A DNA stretch of 10,902 bases from an uncultured Oscillibacter sp. (GTDB lineage: Bacteria; Bacillota; Clostridia; Oscillospirales; Oscillospiraceae), in assembly GCA_946494635.1 (NCBI GenBank), contig CAMMCS010000052.1, forward strand, positions 1 to 10,902, read 5' to 3'. Position 1 is the first letter of the stretch, and each line of letters starts with the position of its first letter. A model generated the notes under the pieces. The model was given only the letters and a program-made list of their open reading frames with translations, had not been told where the DNA came from and ran no database searches. The position numbers and the translations under genes were made by a program. This document shows positions 7,186-10,902 of this stretch, piece after piece.

Positions 7186-8979
7186 ATGAAAATTCTGTAT
7201 GCCGCCAGTGAGGCGGTGCCCTTCTGCAAAACCGGCGGCCTGGCCGACGTGGCGGGCTCCCTGCCCGCTGCCCTGGCGGCCCAGGGCGCGGAGGTGGCTG
7301 TGGTGCTGCCCCTGTACCAAAAGGTGAAGGAGAAGTTCGGCGACCAGCTGTTCTTTGAGTGCTATGACTATGTGGATCTGGCCTGGCGGCACAGCTACTG
7401 CGGGCTGTTCTCCCTGGAGAAGGACGGCGTCACCTGGTATTTTCTGGACAATGAGCAGTATTTTGGCCGCCCGGATCTGTACGGCTATATGGACGACGGG
7501 GAGCGGTTCGGCTTCTTCTCCCGGGCGGTGGTGCGGATGCTGTCCCACTTCAAATTCTGGCCGGAGGTCATCCACTGCAACGACTGGCAGACCGCCCTGG
7601 TGCCCATCTATCTGAAGGACGACGGCGTGCGGGAGGACCGGTTCCGCAGCATCCGGACGGTGCTGTCCATCCATAACATCGAGTATCAGGGCCGCTACGG
7701 CAAGGAGACCTTGGGGGATCTGTTCGGCCTGGATCACGGCTGGGCGGACGACGGCACCATCCTGATGGACGGGGACGTGAACCTGCTCAAGGGCGCTATC
7801 CTGTGCGCCGACGCGGTGAACGCCGTGTCGCCTACTTACGCCAATGAGCTGAAAATGCCCTATTTCGCCCACCGGCTGGACGGCATCATGCGCCAGTGCA
7901 GCTATAAGCTCTCCGGTGTGCTCAACGGCATTGACCTCAACCGGTACGATCCCGCCTCGGACACCCTGATCACGGCCAACTACTCCATCGCCGACATGGG
8001 CGGCAAACAGACGGACAAGGCAGCGCTTCAGCGGATGGCCGGCCTGCGGCAGGAGCCCTATGTGCCCATTGTGGGCATGGTGAGCCGCCTGGTGTCCCAC
8101 AAGGGCCTGGATCTGGTGTGCGAGGTGCTCCACGACATGATGGAGCTGCCTATGCAGCTGGTGGTCCTTGGCAAGGGCGACCGGAAATACGAGGAGTTCT
8201 TCCAGTGGGCCGCGCAGCAGTATCCCGGACGGATGGCCGTGCGGCTGGACTACAACGAGGAGCTGTCCATGGCCATCTACGCCGGCGCGGACCTGTTCCT
8301 GATGCCCTCCCGCAGCGAGCCCTGCGGCCTGAGCCAGATGATCGCCATGCGGTACGGCACCGTACCCATCGTCCGGGAGACCGGCGGGCTGAAGGATACG
8401 GTTCGGCCCTATGAGGCCTGGCGGGACGCCGGCAACGGATTTACCTTTGCAAATTACGCCGGCAGTGATATGCTGTATGTGATCCGGGAGGCGGTGTACC
8501 TGTACAAGGACTATCCCGACGCCTTCGCCCGGCTGCGGCGGCGGGCCATGGAGAGCGACTTCAGCTGGGCCCGGAGCGCGGGGGAGTACCTGCATATCTA
8601 CAGTACCGTCACCGGCCAGCCCTGGCCCCCGGCAGCGGCGGAGGAACCCGCCCCCGCGGAGGAGGGCGCACCGCAGGCACCCGCGGCCGAGGAAGAGGCC
8701 CCCGCTTCGGAGGAGACCCCTGCCGGGGAGGCGGCTCCGGAAGAGCCGGCCCCTGTTCAGGAGGCTGTTCCCGCGCAGGAGCCCGCCGCTTCCGCAGAGC
8801 CTGCCGCCCCCGTTCCGGAGGAGGCGGCCCCGGAGAAGAAGCCGCCCGCAAAGCGGCGGCCCGCGGCGAAAAAAGCTGCCGCGAAAAAACCAGCCGCCAG
8901 GAAGAGTGCTTCCAAGAGCGGCAAAAAATCCCCTGTCAAGAAAGAGACGGCCCCCGAGAAGGGGACTGCCGGCAAGTAA
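7186..8979 (+). CDS. glgA: Glycogen synthase (ADP-glucose, GT5) with a long acidic-then-basic C-terminal extension
   Basis: GlgA adds glucose from ADP-glucose to the non-reducing ends of alpha-1,4-glucan. Residues 1-478 are a full GT5 enzyme of usual length. They include the KTGGLADVAGSLP ADP-glucose loop (15-27), HCNDWQTALVP (130-140), SIHNIEYQG (161-169), the start of the GT-B C-lobe GMVSRLVSHKGLDL (297-310), and the catalytic loop SRSEPCGLSQ with E378 (375-384), then TGGLKDTV (399-406). About 117 further residues follow: an Ala/Pro/Glu-rich stretch (481-550) and a Lys/Ala/Pro histone H1-like tail (551-597). Such a tail is not part of the standard family. The start at 7186 is set by MKILYAASEA and AGGAG 7 nt upstream; an in-frame upstream start at 7108 lies in the hairpin region. 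glgP follows after 23 bp. Confidence 0.96.
   Translation: MKILYAASEAVPFCKTGGLADVAGSLPAALAAQGAEVAVVLPLYQKVKEKFGDQLFFECYDYVDLAWRHSYCGLFSLEKDGVTWYFLDNEQYFGRPDLYGYMDDGERFGFFSRAVVRMLSHFKFWPEVIHCNDWQTALVPIYLKDDGVREDRFRSIRTVLSIHNIEYQGRYGKETLGDLFGLDHGWADDGTILMDGDVNLLKGAILCADAVNAVSPTYANELKMPYFAHRLDGIMRQCSYKLSGVLNGIDLNRYDPASDTLITANYSIADMGGKQTDKAALQRMAGLRQEPYVPIVGMVSRLVSHKGLDLVCEVLHDMMELPMQLVVLGKGDRKYEEFFQWAAQQYPGRMAVRLDYNEELSMAIYAGADLFLMPSRSEPCGLSQMIAMRYGTVPIVRETGGLKDTVRPYEAWRDAGNGFTFANYAGSDMLYVIREAVYLYKDYPDAFARLRRRAMESDFSWARSAGEYLHIYSTVTGQPWPPAAAEEPAPAEEGAPQAPAAEEEAPASEETPAGEAAPEEPAPVQEAVPAQEPAASAEPAAPVPEEAAPEKKPPAKRRPAAKKAAAKKPAARKSASKSGKKSPVKKETAPEKGTAGK
8626..8976 (+). other. Low-complexity, charge-segregated C-terminal extension of GlgA
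   Basis: Residues 481-550 contain 18 Glu and no Lys, Arg or Asp, in an Ala/Pro background with repeats of the type EEPAPAEE. Residues 551-597 contain 18 Lys/Arg and two Glu, with AAKKPA- and KKSPVKK-like units resembling histone H1 or AlgP-type tails. It is predicted to be disordered. Three A6 runs (8869-8874, 8884-8889, 8923-8928) encode Lys-Lys pairs. The frame stays open to a TAA at 8977-8979 just before the glgP ribosome binding site, so it is not a frameshift artefact of a short read-through. Confidence 0.85.
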
Positions 8980-9002
8980 GGCCGGCGGAGTAAAGGAGAC
9001 GC

Positions 9003-10902
9003 ATGACACCAATCACCACAAAGACTTTGGAGCAAGAGCTCACCGCCAAGCTGATGGTCAGCTTCGGCAAGACGCCGGAGGAGGCCACCGACGGCGAGAT
9101 GATGCGGGCCTGCGCGCTGGTCCTGCGGGACAAGATGGCCCTGCGGGAGGTGGAGACCCGGCAGAAGGTGCGCCGGCAGCACGCCCGGCAGGTCCACTAT
9201 TTGTCCCTGGAATTCCTGATGGGCCGGAGCCTGATGAAAAACGCCTACAACCTGGGGCTGCTGCCCCAGCTGCGGGAGGCGCTGGAGGATCTGGGCTTCA
9301 AGGCGGCGGATATTTTTGAGGTGGAGCCCGACGCGGCCCTGGGCAACGGCGGCCTGGGCCGCCTGGCCGCCTGCTATCTGGACTCCATGACCACCCTGGA
9401 GATCCCGGCCACCGGCTATTCCATCTGCTATGAGCTGGGCATCTTCAAGCAGAAGATCGTGGAGGGCCAGCAGGTGGAGCTGCCGGACAACTGGAAGGAC
9501 CTGGGCGCCGCCTGGCTGATGCCCAAGCCCGCCGAGACCCAGGAGGTCCGCTTCGGCGGCACGGTGCGGGAGTTCTGGGACAACGGCCACCTGCACATCG
9601 TCAACGAGGATGCCACCGTGGTCCAGGCGGTGCCCTGCGACATGGAGATCGCCGGCTACGGCACGGAGCACGTGAACGTCCTGCGGCTGTGGGACGCCCG
9701 GTCCACCCAGCCGGTGGATATGTCCCTGTTCTCCCGGGGCGAGTACCTGAAGGCCGCGGAGGACGAGGCCATGGCGGAGACCATCGCCAAGGTCCTGTAC
9801 CCGGAGGACAACCATCTGGAGGGCAAGTCCCTGCGCCTGAAGCAGCAGTATTTCTTCGTGTCCGCCACCCTTCAGTCCATTGCCGCCAAGCACACGGAAG
9901 TGTACGGCACCATGCAGAACTTCCATGAGAAGAATGTCATCCAGATCAACGACACCCATCCGGCCCTGGTGATCCCGGAGCTGATGCGGATTCTGATGGA
10001 TGACGCCGGCATGGGCTGGGACGAGGCGTGGGAGATCACCACAAAGTCCGTGGCCTACACCAACCACACCGTCCTGGCGGAGGCGCTGGAGCGCTGGCCC
10101 CAGAACCTGTTCGAGCACTTCCTGCCCCGGATCTGGCAGATCACCCTGGAGATCTCCCGCCGCTGGCAGAAAAAGGTGGAGGACTTCTACCACGATCCCA
10201 AGAAGACGGAGAAGATGGCCATCGTCTGGGGCGGCCAGGTCCGCATGGCCAACCTCTGCATCGCCGGCGGCATGGCGGTCAACGGCGTCAGCGGCCTGCA
10301 CTCCGAGATTTTGAAGAAGGACGTCTTCAAGGAAGCCTACGGCATGGAGCCCTGGAAGTTCCAGAACGTCACCAACGGCATCGACCACCGCCGCTGGCTC
10401 AGTGAGATCAACCCCGGCCTGGACGGACTGATCCGGGACCTGACCGGCGGGGATGCGTACCTGCTCCAGCCCCAGATCCTGAAGAAGCTGGACGATTACG
10501 CCGACGACGCCTCCGTGCTGGAGGCGCTGGGCGCCATCAAGCGGGCCAACAAGGAGGCGTTCGCCGCCCACGCAAAAAAGACCCGCGGTGTGGAGATCAA
10601 TCCGGACGCCATTTTTGATGTCCAGGTGAAGCGGCTCCACGAGTACAAGCGGCAGCTGCTGAACGTACTGCACATCATCGCGCTGTACCAGAAGCTGCAG
10701 GACGATCCGGGCGCCATTACGCAGCCCCACACCTTCCTGTTCGGCGCCAAGGCGGCGCCGGGGTACGCGGTGGCCAAACGGATCATCCACCTCATCAACT
10801 CCCTGGCGGACCAGATCGACCACGATCCCGCTTGCCGTGATAAGCTGCAGGTGGTGTTCCTGGAGAACTACCGGGTCTCCCTGGCGGAGCAGCTGATGCC
10901 CG
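9003..10902 (+). CDS. glgP: Glycogen phosphorylase (GT35), C-terminus cut by window edge
   Basis: A 633-codon open frame running off the right edge; family members are usually about 800 aa, so about 170 residues are missing. The enzyme releases glucose-1-phosphate from glycogen ends. Conserved blocks: HYLSLEFLMGR (65-75), GNGGLGRLAACYLDS (114-128), QINDTHPAL (314-322), YTNHTVLAEALE (352-363), VTNGIDHRRW (456-465), KRLHEYKRQLLN (543-554), GAKAAPGY (581-588) and ENYRVSLAEQ (621-630). The PLP-binding lysine block (EASGTGNMK) would lie just outside. The ATG at 9003 has AGGAG only 4 nt upstream and is 23 bp after glgA, so it belongs to the operon. Placing degradation next to synthesis lets one promoter set glycogen turnover. 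Confidence 0.96.
   Translation, partial: MTPITTKTLEQELTAKLMVSFGKTPEEATDGEMMRACALVLRDKMALREVETRQKVRRQHARQVHYLSLEFLMGRSLMKNAYNLGLLPQLREALEDLGFKAADIFEVEPDAALGNGGLGRLAACYLDSMTTLEIPATGYSICYELGIFKQKIVEGQQVELPDNWKDLGAAWLMPKPAETQEVRFGGTVREFWDNGHLHIVNEDATVVQAVPCDMEIAGYGTEHVNVLRLWDARSTQPVDMSLFSRGEYLKAAEDEAMAETIAKVLYPEDNHLEGKSLRLKQQYFFVSATLQSIAAKHTEVYGTMQNFHEKNVIQINDTHPALVIPELMRILMDDAGMGWDEAWEITTKSVAYTNHTVLAEALERWPQNLFEHFLPRIWQITLEISRRWQKKVEDFYHDPKKTEKMAIVWGGQVRMANLCIAGGMAVNGVSGLHSEILKKDVFKEAYGMEPWKFQNVTNGIDHRRWLSEINPGLDGLIRDLTGGDAYLLQPQILKKLDDYADDASVLEALGAIKRANKEAFAAHAKKTRGVEINPDAIFDVQVKRLHEYKRQLLNVLHIIALYQKLQDDPGAITQPHTFLFGAKAAPGYAVAKRIIHLINSLADQIDHDPACRDKLQVVFLENYRVSLAEQLMP

Noticed and set aside
8626..8976. 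GlgA tail as a separate fused gene or sequencing frameshift
   Set aside because: The frame runs unbroken from the GT5 domain to a stop placed just before the glgP ribosome binding site, and no domain boundary or internal start with a ribosome binding site is seen.
8757..10823. A 688-codon open frame on the minus strand over glgA and glgP
   Set aside because: It is an antisense shadow of glgP and the glgA tail, with V/L/Q/H/G-rich composition and no family resemblance.

Overview
The window looks like chromosomal DNA of a GC-rich gut-type Clostridia, most likely an Oscillospirales relative. The clues are the paired glgC/glgD arrangement of Firmicutes, strong AGGAG ribosome binding sites, consensus sigma-A type promoters and heavy G/C use at third codon positions in the right-hand genes. 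The species cannot be named from sequence reading alone.

Right-hand three quarters (about 2670-10902, plus strand): a glycogen metabolism operon in the order glgB, glgC, glgD, glgA, glgP, with glgP cut by the window edge. It is driven by a near-perfect promoter (TTGACG, 17 bp, TATAAT) at 2670-2698 and a 91-base leader with two GC-rich hairpins. GlgC makes ADP-glucose, and GlgD is its degenerate paralogue and presumed regulatory partner. GlgA polymerises ADP-glucose, GlgB adds alpha-1,6 branches, and GlgP releases glucose-1-phosphate. glgB/glgC and glgC/glgD overlap by ATGA. glgD and glgA are separated by 147 bp holding three consecutive hairpins.

Left quarter (minus strand): accessory-looking genes in three separate units. 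(i) A 64-residue helix-turn-helix-like protein is translationally coupled (TGATG) to the start of a DEAD/DEAH helicase-like ATPase that runs off the left edge; this resembles the front of a restriction or defence operon. (ii) A solitary Bro-N/DinD-like protein (310 aa) has its own promoter, a 12-bp palindrome over the predicted transcription start and a likely terminator. (iii) A SpoVT/AbrB-type DNA-binding protein of only 61 aa has a well conserved N-terminal half and an unrecognisable C-terminal half. It is divergent from glgB across a 410-bp region.

The most unusual item is GlgA. After a complete GT5 glycogen synthase it carries about 117 extra residues: an Ala/Pro/Glu-rich stretch with 18 acidic and no basic residues, then a histone H1-like Lys/Ala/Pro tail with 18 basic residues. 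No tRNA, rRNA, CRISPR array or insertion sequence was recognised.
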